NCBI GenBank assembly: GCA_947493195.1
Contig: CANLQG010000001.1
Coordinates: 62,001 to 126,000, forward strand
Source: an uncultured Sphingomonadaceae bacterium
GTDB lineage: Bacteria; Pseudomonadota; Alphaproteobacteria; Sphingomonadales; Sphingomonadaceae
DNA length: 64,000 nucleotides
Direction of reading: 5' to 3'
In this document: positions 9,207-16,593 of the stretch, in pieces
Layout: each line of letters opens with the position of its first letter
Numbering within the stretch: the first letter of the stretch is position 1
Made by a program: the position numbers and the translations under genes
Notes under the pieces: model-generated
Told to the model about the DNA's origin: nothing
Seen by the model: the letters and a program-made list of their open reading frames with translations, nothing else
The model's database searches: none

Positions 9207-9332
9207 ATGCGCAAAGTAATCACAGTAGTAACCGCCGCAGTGTTCGCCCTGTCGGCCGCCGCCTGCAACACCATCGAAGGTGCAGGCGAAGACATCGAAT
9301 CCGTCGGCGAGGAAGTCGACGAAGAAATCTGA
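9207..9332 (+). CDS. Entericidin-family lipoprotein 2
   Basis: 41 residues: signal peptide MRKVITVVTAAVFALSAAA, lipid-attachment Cys at 20, then CNTIEGAGEDIESVGEEVDEE. It has the entericidin pattern (CNTxxGxGxDIxS) but a strongly acidic tail, unlike its upstream neighbour. The start is preceded by TAGGAGCT with 8 bases to the ATG. It sits in tandem with the first entericidin, like ecnA-ecnB in enterobacteria, and is followed by a terminator. A third paralogue lies at 57414. Confidence 0.85.
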   Translation: MRKVITVVTAAVFALSAAACNTIEGAGEDIESVGEEVDEEI

Positions 9333-9360
9333 TGCCGATCACCCTTTGAGGGTCGCAAGG

Positions 9361-9390
9361 TGCCCGTCGACTGGTGTCGGCGGGCATTTT
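9361..9390 (+). terminator. Rho-independent terminator after the entericidin pair
   Basis: TGCCCGTCGA (9361-9370) pairs with TCGGCGGGCA (9377-9386), with one G-U pair and a 6-base loop, followed by TTTT. It lies 28 bp after the second entericidin stop and touches the 3' end of the convergent methyltransferase gene. Confidence 0.8.
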
Positions 9391-9988
9391 ACGTTTTGCG
9401 ATACACCAGTGTCAGGTTGTTGGCGGGCATCTGGTAACGCGCCGTCCGACGCAGATCGTTCTCACCCGCCAGCCGATCGAGCCACTCCGCATCACGCAGC
9501 CCCCATTCCGGATTGCGAGACTTGAGACTGGCATCGAAATCCAGGTTGGATCGGGTCGTTTCCAGCTCTGCCTCCAGAAACGGACCGTAAATCAGCATTG
9601 GAGCACCTTTACCGAGCAAGCGGGCTGCGGCGGCGAACAGCCCCACGGTCGCGGAGGGCGGGCTGATGTGAGTCATGTTGACGCACAGTATTGCATCCGC
9701 GCTAGTGACGGGCCAATCGGCATCGCTCGCGTCCAGCCGCAAGGGCGGCAGCAGGTTCGCGGGGCCATGCTCGTCACACCATGCAGCGATGGAAGCGATC
9801 GCATCGGGGTCGGGATCGGTCGGCCGCCACTGCCAGCGCGGGAATGACTGCGACAGGAACACCGCGTGTTCTCCCGTGCCAGCAGCAATTTCCAGCAGCA
9901 GGCCGCCGCTATCAGGCAGCTCCGCCTTCAGCACGTCGCGGATAGGCTCACGATTGCGCGCGGTTGCCGGAGCATATCTCTTCGTCAT
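9389..9988 (-). CDS. DUF938 family SAM-dependent methyltransferase-like protein
   Basis: 199 residues beginning MTKRYAPATARNREPIRDVL, the characteristic opening of DUF938 proteins. LLLEIAAGTGEHAVFLSQSF (about 30-49) is the SAM-binding motif I, PTDPDPDAIASI follows as the acidic motif, and a later segment has ICVNMTHISPP. The ATG at 9988 overlaps the upstream gene's stop in an ATGA junction, which fixes the start although the frame stays open for 63 more codons. The substrate of this family is not known to me. It is likely an operon partner of the ABA4-like membrane protein. Confidence 0.8.
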   Translation of the reverse strand: MTKRYAPATARNREPIRDVLKAELPDSGGLLLEIAAGTGEHAVFLSQSFPRWQWRPTDPDPDAIASIAAWCDEHGPANLLPPLRLDASDADWPVTSADAILCVNMTHISPPSATVGLFAAAARLLGKGAPMLIYGPFLEAELETTRSNLDFDASLKSRNPEWGLRDAEWLDRLAGENDLRRTARYQMPANNLTLVYRKT

Positions 9989-10443
9989 GCCTTCCACCGT
10001 GCGCCCTTGCGCGCCCTGCCCTCGCGAATGAAGAACCACAGCACCAGTCCGGCTGGCCCGGCCATGAAGGTCAGCAGCAGGACAGGTACCTGCAGCCAGC
10101 GCGAGAAGCCCTTCTGGTCGGCATCCTTGGCGATCCAGAGACCGGCGAACAGATCCAGCGCAAGGTAATGTATCCACCCCACCGTGACACCGCCGTCAGA
10201 CATGAAGATACCGCGCACGCCTTCGATAGAGGTAAAGCTGGCCGATCCCCCGCCTTCCACGGCCCCTGCGTCGACAAAACCGCCCGTCACCAGCACCAGC
10301 AGGACAGCGTAGGCGAGACTTAGCAGCCCGATCCCGGCGTAGAAGATGGCGCTTTGCACGAAAGGTCCGCGCGGCAGCACGATCAGCGCCGCCCAGCACG
10401 CCATGGCCCACAGGTTGGCCAATCCGAACAGGCTATCCCACAT
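9985..10443 (-). CDS. ABA4-like (DUF4281) integral membrane protein
   Basis: 152 residues with four predicted transmembrane helices. The pattern LFGLANLWAMACWAALIVLP at the start, IHYLALDLFAGLWIAKDA in the middle and a final PAGLVLWFFIR helix match the DUF4281/ABA4-like family, named for a plant protein needed for neoxanthin synthesis. In Erythrobacteraceae, which are often carotenoid-rich, a link to carotenoids is conceivable but unproven here. Its stop overlaps the next gene by 4 bp (ATGA), so the two are co-translated. Confidence 0.75.
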   Translation of the reverse strand: MWDSLFGLANLWAMACWAALIVLPRGPFVQSAIFYAGIGLLSLAYAVLLVLVTGGFVDAGAVEGGGSASFTSIEGVRGIFMSDGGVTVGWIHYLALDLFAGLWIAKDADQKGFSRWLQVPVLLLTFMAGPAGLVLWFFIREGRARKGARWKA

Positions 10444-10497
10444 CGCTCTTGTCCCTTCGTTGCTGCAACCACGTTACGGCGGTAGCCGGAGCGCCAT

Positions 10498-11211
10498 TCA
10501 GTCCGCCTGCGTATCCGCTTTCCCGGCAAGCGCCCGGCGGAAATCACGTGCGAGCCGGATAAGCGACGCATGCTCGTGCACGAACTGCCCGCCCGCTTTC
10601 TGCCCCGTGCAGGCGATGGCGGCATCGGCGATGTCCTCTGCCTTTATCGAGCGGTATTTCTCTTTCGAACCGTGCAGGAAAAGATCGCCCAGCGGGGCCG
10701 CGATCTGCCCCAGTTTCTCCATCGGGCGCGGATCGTTCTGTCGCTGTCCGCGCAGAAGTCCGGGGCGAAGAATATCGAGGCGACTCAGCTTCAACGCCCT
10801 CAGGTCCTTCTCGGCCTCGCCCTTCACCTGCAAATAGGAATTGCGCGAGAAGGGGTCTGCGCCCACCGAGGAAACCTGCACGAAATTGCGCACGCCGGCA
10901 GCCTTGGCGGCTTTCCCCACTTCCACCACCAGATCGTGATCGATCTCGCGAAATGCGCTCTTGCTACCAGCCTTCTTGTGCGTGGTACCCAAGGCGCTGA
11001 TGACGGCATCGGGTTCAAGCTGGGTGATGATGCCCGGCCATTCATCGCCTTCGGCCAGCACCAGTTCCATGCGCACCCCGGCGGGAAAAGTTATCTCGCG
11101 CCTTGCAAGGCCCTGCAAAGTCACGTCAGCGAGATCGGGCGAGCGTGCGATAATGGTGCGGCCGATCAGGCCGGTCGCCCCCACCAGCAGGATGCGCCGC
11201 ACGTCAGACAT
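10498..11211 (-). CDS. NAD(P)-binding Rossmann protein, atypical SDR
   Basis: 237 residues from MSDVRRILLVGATGLIGRTI. GATGLIG is the nucleotide-binding glycine motif; later VISALGTTHKKAG, NFVQVSSVGAD and SRLDILRPGLLRG fit the NmrA/HIM-like atypical short-chain dehydrogenase group, whose members are often redox sensors or epimerase relatives. The start at 11211 overlaps the end of the upstream dGTPase gene by 8 bp; an open extension of 13 codons upstream is inside that gene and not needed. The active-site YxxxK is replaced by SYLQVK, so the tyrosine is present. Substrate unknown. Confidence 0.75.
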   Translation of the reverse strand: MSDVRRILLVGATGLIGRTIIARSPDLADVTLQGLARREITFPAGVRMELVLAEGDEWPGIITQLEPDAVISALGTTHKKAGSKSAFREIDHDLVVEVGKAAKAAGVRNFVQVSSVGADPFSRNSYLQVKGEAEKDLRALKLSRLDILRPGLLRGQRQNDPRPMEKLGQIAAPLGDLFLHGSKEKYRSIKAEDIADAAIACTGQKAGGQFVHEHASLIRLARDFRRALAGKADTQAD

Positions 11212-12364
11212 TCGATAACCCTTCCGGCCTTTCGCCATAGATACGCGCATACTGGTTGATGGCGAAGCGATCGGTCATACCGGCGATGAAATCGGCAATA
11301 TGCCGCGCCCGCTCGGGTTCGGATTCGGGCAGGGTCTCATTCCAGCCCGAATTCATCAGGGCGGGGTCCTGGTCATAGGCGGCGTACAGCCGGGCAATCA
11401 CGCTGCGTGCCGCTTGCGCTGCGCGGTTCTGCGCCTCGTGATGGTAGAGGTTGGCGTACATGAAGGCTTTCAGCGTCCGTTCCTGCCGCGCCATTCCGGG
11501 TGAGAATGTTGCCAGCGCGCAGCCAGCGCCGCGCACCTGTGCGATATTTTCGATGCCCTGCAGGTTGGCGCGGGTCGTCTCCAGCAGATCGTTCACCATC
11601 ACTCCAATCTGCGTGCGCACCATTTCGCGCAATTGTTCATCCCGGCGCGCATTGGGGAAGCGTTTTTCGATATCGCGCCACAGGTCGGCGATGAAATCCA
11701 GTTCCAGCAGTTGATCGAGCTGCAGGAACCCTGCACGCAGACCATCATCTATGTCGTGATTGTCGTAGGCGATATCGTCCGCCAGCGCCGCGACCTGCGC
11801 TTCGAGCGATGGCCAGCGTGACAATTCCAGCGGGAAAGCCGCGCCGAGTTCGGCCAGCGCCCAGCCCGGCTGCGAGACCGGACCATTATGCTTCGCCAGC
11901 CCTTCGAGGGTTTCCCAGGTCAGGTTCAGTCCGGGGCAATCGCAATAGGGCGTGTCGAGCCGCATGACCGTACGCAGGGCGTGTTCGTTGTGATCGAAAC
12001 CGCCGCGCGGGGCGAGCGAGGTGTTCAGTGCATCCTCGCCGGGGTGGCCGAAGGGCGGGTGGCCCAGATCATGGCTGAGACACAGCGCCTCGGTCAGGTC
12101 CTCGTCCAGCCCCAGCGCGCGGGCGATTACCCGCCCGATCTGCGCGACTTCCAGGCTGTGAGTCAGGCGAACACGGTAGTGATCGCCGTCAGGGGCGACG
12201 AAGACCTGTGTCTTTCCCGCCAGGCGGCGAAAGGCGATGGAATGGATGATCCTGTCCCGGTCACGCTGGAACGCGCCGCGCGGACCGCGCGCGCCATGGC
12301 CGGGTTGATCGAATTCACGACCGCGCGAGTTCGCGGGATCGGCAGCATAGGGCGCACGGGACAT
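11204..12364 (-). CDS. dgt: Deoxyguanosinetriphosphate triphosphohydrolase-like protein
   Basis: 386 residues of the HD-domain dNTPase family. Early residues include RDRDRIIHSIAFRRLAGKTQ, typical of the family, then THSLEVAQIGR with the first metal His, LSHDLGHPPFGHPGEDAL with the HD pair, and later LADDIAYDNHDIDDGLR with the second metal Asp. These enzymes hydrolyse dGTP or other dNTPs to nucleoside and triphosphate in the cytosol. It is the first gene of a two-gene unit with the Rossmann protein (8-bp overlap). Length agrees with the alphaproteobacterial type, shorter than E. coli Dgt. Confidence 0.9.
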   Translation of the reverse strand: MSRAPYAADPANSRGREFDQPGHGARGPRGAFQRDRDRIIHSIAFRRLAGKTQVFVAPDGDHYRVRLTHSLEVAQIGRVIARALGLDEDLTEALCLSHDLGHPPFGHPGEDALNTSLAPRGGFDHNEHALRTVMRLDTPYCDCPGLNLTWETLEGLAKHNGPVSQPGWALAELGAAFPLELSRWPSLEAQVAALADDIAYDNHDIDDGLRAGFLQLDQLLELDFIADLWRDIEKRFPNARRDEQLREMVRTQIGVMVNDLLETTRANLQGIENIAQVRGAGCALATFSPGMARQERTLKAFMYANLYHHEAQNRAAQAARSVIARLYAAYDQDPALMNSGWNETLPESEPERARHIADFIAGMTDRFAINQYARIYGERPEGLSNV

Positions 12365-12457
12365 GGCTGCTGGCTAGGTGAGCGCAGGCAGACAGGCAAC
12401 GGGAACAGCGCGGGAACGCCGTGAATTTGGCGAAGCCGAATGCCGATTATCCGCTGA

Positions 12458-13150
12458 TTATTCGCCGATGATCCATTCTGCCGCGGCATCGGCATGAATG
12501 CCGGTGCAATCGTAGACGGGCAGGATATTGGCGTCCACATCCACTACCAGCTGCAATTCCGTGCAGGCGAGGATCACCGCCTGTGCGCCGTCCTTCTGAA
12601 GGTTGGTGAACATGGATCGCAGGGACCTTTGGGCATCCCTGGTGGCCTTTCCCAACATCAGCTCTTCGTAAATGATGCGGTCCAGTTCATCGACATATCC
12701 CATATCGGGGGGCAGCAGGTCCACACCGTGGGACACCAGGCGACGGCGATAGAAGCTCTCGGTCATCACGTTGCGTGTGCCGATCAGCGCGGCACGCTCG
12801 ATGCCGTCGGCCTTCATCTTTTCGCCCACACATTCCGCGATGTGTAGGATCGGCGTCGCCACGCGGGCTTCCACGTCGCGATATACCTTGTGCATGGAAT
12901 TGGCGCCGATCACGATCATTTCCGCGCCGGCATCGGCCAGGCGCTGCGCGCTGTCGGCGATGACGTTGGTTGCGTTTTCCCAGTCTTCCTTGCTCCGGGC
13001 ACGGTAGACACGCGAGAAATCCAGGCTCTCGATCAGCATCGGGGCGGACGCGGTCGCGCCGACCTTCCGCTGTACGATGCGATTGATACGTTCGTAATAG
13101 GTGCGGGTCGAAACCCAGCTCATGCCGCCGATTAGGCCCAGTTTGCGCAA
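12458..13150 (-). CDS. Aspartate/glutamate racemase family protein with a substituted catalytic residue
   Basis: 230 residues. MRKLGLIGGMSWVSTRTYYE is the standard opening of the family. These cofactor-independent racemases use two opposing residues as acid and base. The C-terminal Cys is present at 196 (ILACTELQL). The first position, usually Cys or, in the E. coli L-Asp/Glu racemase, Thr, is Ala83 in IGANSMHKVY. A one-base racemase may be inactive, may act on a different substrate, or may use another side chain such as Ser85. Flanking genes do not indicate a pathway. It stands alone, with 92 bp upstream of the dGTPase gene start and about 150 bp to pntB. Confidence 0.85.
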   Translation of the reverse strand: MRKLGLIGGMSWVSTRTYYERINRIVQRKVGATASAPMLIESLDFSRVYRARSKEDWENATNVIADSAQRLADAGAEMIVIGANSMHKVYRDVEARVATPILHIAECVGEKMKADGIERAALIGTRNVMTESFYRRRLVSHGVDLLPPDMGYVDELDRIIYEELMLGKATRDAQRSLRSMFTNLQKDGAQAVILACTELQLVVDVDANILPVYDCTGIHADAAAEWIIGE

Positions 13151-13299
13151 GATCAGTTGCCCCCAATGTGTGCAAGGCGCGGTCGTGCCAACCTGCGCCG
13201 TCCCCGGAACGAGCCACTGTCATGCCTTGTTCCGGGTGACAGCCAGGTTAACGGCCCTCAGCGTATTTCGATCGGTTCCGGCTGGATTGCGGTTCGCCC

Positions 13300-14763
13300 T
13301 CAATCCATGGCCTTGACGATCTCCTCGACCATTTTTTTCGCATCGGACAGCAGCATCATCGTCTGGTCCATGTAGAACACGTCGTTATCGACGCCGGCAT
13401 AGCCCACGCCGCCCATCGAGCGCTTGATGAAGAAGACCTGCTTGGCCTTGTCGACGTCGAACACCGGCATCCCGTAGATCGGGCTGGACTTGTCGGTCTT
13501 GGCAGCGGGATTCACCACGTCGTTCGCGCCGATGATGAAGGCAACGTCCGCCTGCGCGAATTCGGAGTTGATGTCCTCCAGTTCGAACACCTTGTCGTAT
13601 TCGACCGAAGCTTCAGCCAGCAGCACGTTCATGTGTCCCGGCATGCGCCCTGCGACGGGGTGGATGGCGTATTTCACTTCCACGCCCTTTTCCTCAAGCA
13701 CGTCCGCCATTTCGCGCAGCGCATGCTGCGCCTGCGCCACGGCCATGCCATAGCCGGGGATGATGATGACCTTCTCCGCTTGCTCCAGCATGTAGGCCGC
13801 ATCGGCCGCGCTGCCCTGCTTGTAGGGGCGCTGCTCGCGCGCTTCGCCGCTGCCGCCGCCGCTGCTGTCTGCGCCGAAACCGCCCGCGATCACACTGATG
13901 AAGCTGCGGTTCATGGCCCGGCACATGATGTAACTGAGGATCGCGCCGGACGAACCGACCAGCGCGCCGGTGATGATCATCGCCGTGTTACCCAGCGTGA
14001 AGCCCATCGCGGCTGCCGCCCAGCCGGAATAGGAGTTCAGCATCGACACCACGACCGGCATGTCCGCCCCGCCGATAGGGATGATCAGCAGGAAGCCGAT
14101 CAAGAAAGCGAGCACGGTCACTGCCACGATCAGCGGCATGGTGTCACCGGGCCCGGCGAGAGCGAACAGCGCGGTCAGGACGATGATCGCGCCCAGCACG
14201 CCAAGGTTTATGACGTGGCGACCGGGCAGCATGATTGGCGATCCGCTCATCTTGCCCGACAGCTTGGCAAAGGCGATTACGGAACCCGAAAAGGTGATGG
14301 CACCGATAGCAATGCCGAGGCCCATCTCGATCTTGCTCACCGCGCCGATGCTGCCATCGCTGGTCAGCAGTCCGAAAGCGCCGGGGTTGAGGTAGGCCGC
14401 CCAGCCCACCAGCACGGCGGCAAGGCCGACCAGCGAGTGAAAGCCCGCCACCAGTTCCGGCATCGCGGTCATGGCGATCTTGCGCGCGATGGTGACGCCC
14501 ACGATGCCACCAATCAGGATAGCGATGCCGATCTCGACGATGTGGGCGATGTCGTGCGTCACCAGCGTGGTGACGACGGCAATCGCCATGCCGATCATGC
14601 CATTACGGTTGCCCGCGCGGCTAGTTGCCGGGCTGGAAAGCCCGCGCAGCGCCAGAATGAAGAACACACCTGCAACGAGGTAGGCGAGCATCGCCCAGGC
14701 CGGGGTGCCGCCGCCGTGCGCCGCGGCATCGGCTACAGGAGCAAGGAAGGACATCATGCTCAC
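13300..14763 (-). CDS. pntB: NAD(P) transhydrogenase subunit beta
   Basis: 487 residues. The first 290 form about nine transmembrane helices, including GVTIARKIAMTAMPELVAGFHS, a conserved stretch of domain II. The C-terminal 180 residues are domain III, which binds NADP(H): VIIIPGYGMAVAQAQHAL, then IHPVAGRMPGHMNVLLAEA, then DVAFIIGANDVVNPAA and PIYGMPVFDVDKAK, all diagnostic. The complex couples proton entry to hydride transfer from NADH to NADP+, supplying NADPH. The start overlaps the pntAB stop by 4 bp. It is last of the pnt operon. Confidence 0.97.
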   Translation of the reverse strand: MSMMSFLAPVADAAAHGGGTPAWAMLAYLVAGVFFILALRGLSSPATSRAGNRNGMIGMAIAVVTTLVTHDIAHIVEIGIAILIGGIVGVTIARKIAMTAMPELVAGFHSLVGLAAVLVGWAAYLNPGAFGLLTSDGSIGAVSKIEMGLGIAIGAITFSGSVIAFAKLSGKMSGSPIMLPGRHVINLGVLGAIIVLTALFALAGPGDTMPLIVAVTVLAFLIGFLLIIPIGGADMPVVVSMLNSYSGWAAAAMGFTLGNTAMIITGALVGSSGAILSYIMCRAMNRSFISVIAGGFGADSSGGGSGEAREQRPYKQGSAADAAYMLEQAEKVIIIPGYGMAVAQAQHALREMADVLEEKGVEVKYAIHPVAGRMPGHMNVLLAEASVEYDKVFELEDINSEFAQADVAFIIGANDVVNPAAKTDKSSPIYGMPVFDVDKAKQVFFIKRSMGGVGYAGVDNDVFYMDQTMMLLSDAKKMVEEIVKAMD

Positions 14764-15041
14764 TTATCCTTCTTCTTGTACATGGCGAGCATCCGCTCGG
14801 TAACGGCAAAGCCGCCGAAGATATTCACGCTGGCCAGCACCACAGCCGCAAGCCCCAGCCACTTGGCCACGTCGCTTCCCGCTTCCGCCGCAGCGATCAG
14901 GCCGCCCACGATGATCACCGAGGAAATCGCGTTAGTCACCGCCATCAGTGGCGTGTGCAGCGCGGGAGTGACCGACCAGACGACGTAGTAGCCGACGAAG
15001 CACGCCAGCACGAAGATCGAGAGGATTGATATGAAGTCCAT
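14760..15041 (-). CDS. pntAB: NAD(P) transhydrogenase subunit alpha, membrane part
   Basis: 93 residues with three transmembrane helices: ISILSIFVLACFVGYYVVWSV near the start, TPLMAVTNAISSVIIVGG as the conserved second helix and LGLAAVVLASVNIFGGFAVTERML as the third, the last being highly diagnostic. This is the detached membrane portion of the alpha subunit, as usual in alphaproteobacteria. It begins 2 bp after the stop of a small membrane ORF and ends in a 4-bp overlap with pntB. Confidence 0.96.
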   Translation of the reverse strand: MDFISILSIFVLACFVGYYVVWSVTPALHTPLMAVTNAISSVIIVGGLIAAAEAGSDVAKWLGLAAVVLASVNIFGGFAVTERMLAMYKKKDK

Positions 15042-15043
15042 TG

Positions 15044-15172
15044 TCAGGCGCCCCCTTCAGCGCTCTCGGTAGCAGTCATCCACCGGCCGAGGTTTTTGCC
15101 ACCAAGATAGGCGACAATCGCGACCAGGATCAGCACGATGACGAACCCCACCACGATGCCCTTCCCCTTCAC
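15044..15172 (-). CDS. 42-residue single-span membrane protein between pntAA and pntAB
   Basis: A GTG at 15172 overlaps the pntAA stop in a GTGA junction and the frame ends 2 bp before the pntAB ATG. The peptide begins with a basic tip (MKGKG), has one strongly hydrophobic helix IVVGFVIVLILVAIVAYLGG, and then a short polar tail NLGRWMTATESAEGGA. The tight coupling on both sides argues that it is translated. It could be a small accessory subunit of the transhydrogenase membrane sector. I do not recognise a family. Confidence 0.6.
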   Translation of the reverse strand: MKGKGIVVGFVIVLILVAIVAYLGGKNLGRWMTATESAEGGA

Positions 15173-16287
15173 GACGCTGCGCTTAGTCGCGGGTTCACTA
15201 CCTCGCCGTCCCGGGTGAGCCTGATGGCATTACCGATTTCTTCATCGAGGACCGGCTTGTTAGCTTCCTTGTCCCAGAAAGCGTTGAGGAAATTGAACAG
15301 GTTGCGGCTAAAGAGCGCGCTCGAATCCGCTGGCAGGTGGGCGGGGGTGTTGGAAAAGCCCATGATCGTCACGCCATGCTTCTCGACCAGCTGGTCGGGC
15401 ACCGAACCTTCCACGTTGCCGCCCTGCGCCACCGCAAGGTCGAAGATCACGCTGCCTTGCTTCATGCTGGCGATCTGCGCATCGCTTACCAGCCGGGGGG
15501 CAGCCCGTCCCGGAATGAGCGCAGTGGTGATGACGATATCCTGCTTGGCAATGTGGTTGGTCACCATTTCAGCCTGCGCGGCTTTCTGTTCATCGGTCAG
15601 CTCGGCCGCGTAACCACCCTCGCCCGAAGCTTCCAGTCCCTCGGCAAACACCGGCTTGCCGCCAAGGCTCTTGATCTGTTCGGCGGTTTCGGGGCGAACG
15701 TCGGTTGCCGAAACCTGCGCGCCCAGGCGCTTCGCCGTGGCGATGGCTTGCAGGCCGGCAACACCCACGCCCATTACGAACACCTTGGCAGCGGAAACCG
15801 TGCCGGCTGCCGTCATCATCATCGGGAACGCGCGGCCATACTGGTTCGCCGCCGCAATCACCGCCTTGTATCCGGCAAGGTTGGACTGGCTGGAAAGCAC
15901 GTCCATGCTTTGTGCGCGGGTGATGCGGGGCATAAATTCAAGCGATAGCGCCTCGAAGCCTGCCTTCGCGTAGGCATCTACGCGCTCGCGCTGGCCGAAG
16001 GGGTCGAATGTCGCTGCCACCCAGGCACCCGGCTTCGCGCCGGACAGCGCAGCAACATCGGGCGCCTGCACGCCCATCACCATGTCGGCATCGGCGACCA
16101 CCTTGACCGCCGGACCGACCTCGGCTCCCGCCTCGGCATATGCGGCGTCGGGGATGGATGCGGCCTCGCCAGCGCCCTCCTCCACTGCCAGCGTCGCGCC
16201 AAGGGCAGCGAGCTTCTTCACCGTTTCAGGCGTGGCAGCGACGCGGGTCTCACCCGCAGCGCGCTCTTTCAGAACCGCAATTTTCAT
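15169..16287 (-). CDS. pntAA: NAD(P) transhydrogenase subunit alpha, NAD-binding part
   Basis: 372 residues of the alanine-dehydrogenase/PNT fold, domain I. The N-terminus MKIAVLKERAAGETRVAATP is diagnostic (ExxxGExRVAxTP), the conserved PRITRAQSMDVLSSQSNLAGYKA region follows around 120-145, and the NAD-binding Rossmann motif GVGVAGLQAIATAKRLGAQVSATDVR is near 173-198. It takes hydride from NADH and passes it to NADP+ bound by PntB. It is preceded by the small oxidase subunit IV-like gene with a 15-bp gap and followed by the small GTG ORF. Confidence 0.96.
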   Translation of the reverse strand: MKIAVLKERAAGETRVAATPETVKKLAALGATLAVEEGAGEAASIPDAAYAEAGAEVGPAVKVVADADMVMGVQAPDVAALSGAKPGAWVAATFDPFGQRERVDAYAKAGFEALSLEFMPRITRAQSMDVLSSQSNLAGYKAVIAAANQYGRAFPMMMTAAGTVSAAKVFVMGVGVAGLQAIATAKRLGAQVSATDVRPETAEQIKSLGGKPVFAEGLEASGEGGYAAELTDEQKAAQAEMVTNHIAKQDIVITTALIPGRAAPRLVSDAQIASMKQGSVIFDLAVAQGGNVEGSVPDQLVEKHGVTIMGFSNTPAHLPADSSALFSRNLFNFLNAFWDKEANKPVLDEEIGNAIRLTRDGEVVNPRLSAAS

Positions 16288-16302
16288 CCCCCGCGCTGTG
16301 CC

Positions 16303-16425
16303 TCAGGCGATCAGGATAATGACGATGAGAGCGATGACGCTGATCAGCGGCACCGACCACTTGAGGGTGCCGATAAAGCTTTCGTAAGTGCCTTTGGCCG
16401 CCTTCATGTCGTGCGGGTTGCTCAT
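16303..16425 (-). CDS. aa3-type cytochrome c oxidase subunit IV-like peptide
   Basis: 40 residues: an amphipathic start MSNPHDMKAAKGTYESFIG, then one membrane helix ending PLISVIALIVIILIA. The A-x-x-TY-x-x-F-x-x-x-K/W pattern followed by a single C-terminal helix is that of the small bacterial aa3 oxidase subunit IV family. No other oxidase gene is nearby; it leads the pnt operon instead, 15 bp before pntAA, so here it may serve the transhydrogenase or simply share its promoter. The ATG has an AGGGAAGG sequence upstream. Confidence 0.75.
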   Translation of the reverse strand: MSNPHDMKAAKGTYESFIGTLKWSVPLISVIALIVIILIA

Positions 16426-16593
16426 TGTATGCCTTCCCTGTGGGGTTTGAACTGTTGCCCGATGTCCTATCGCCGGTTTCCCGCCCGCTCAAGTGCACAA
16501 AGCGAAAGAACGGCCTTAATCGCCTCTTTACCCCGCACTGCTAGGCCCGCTGTTCGACAACCGGCGAGCGCCGGGGCCAGGGATAAGTTGCGC

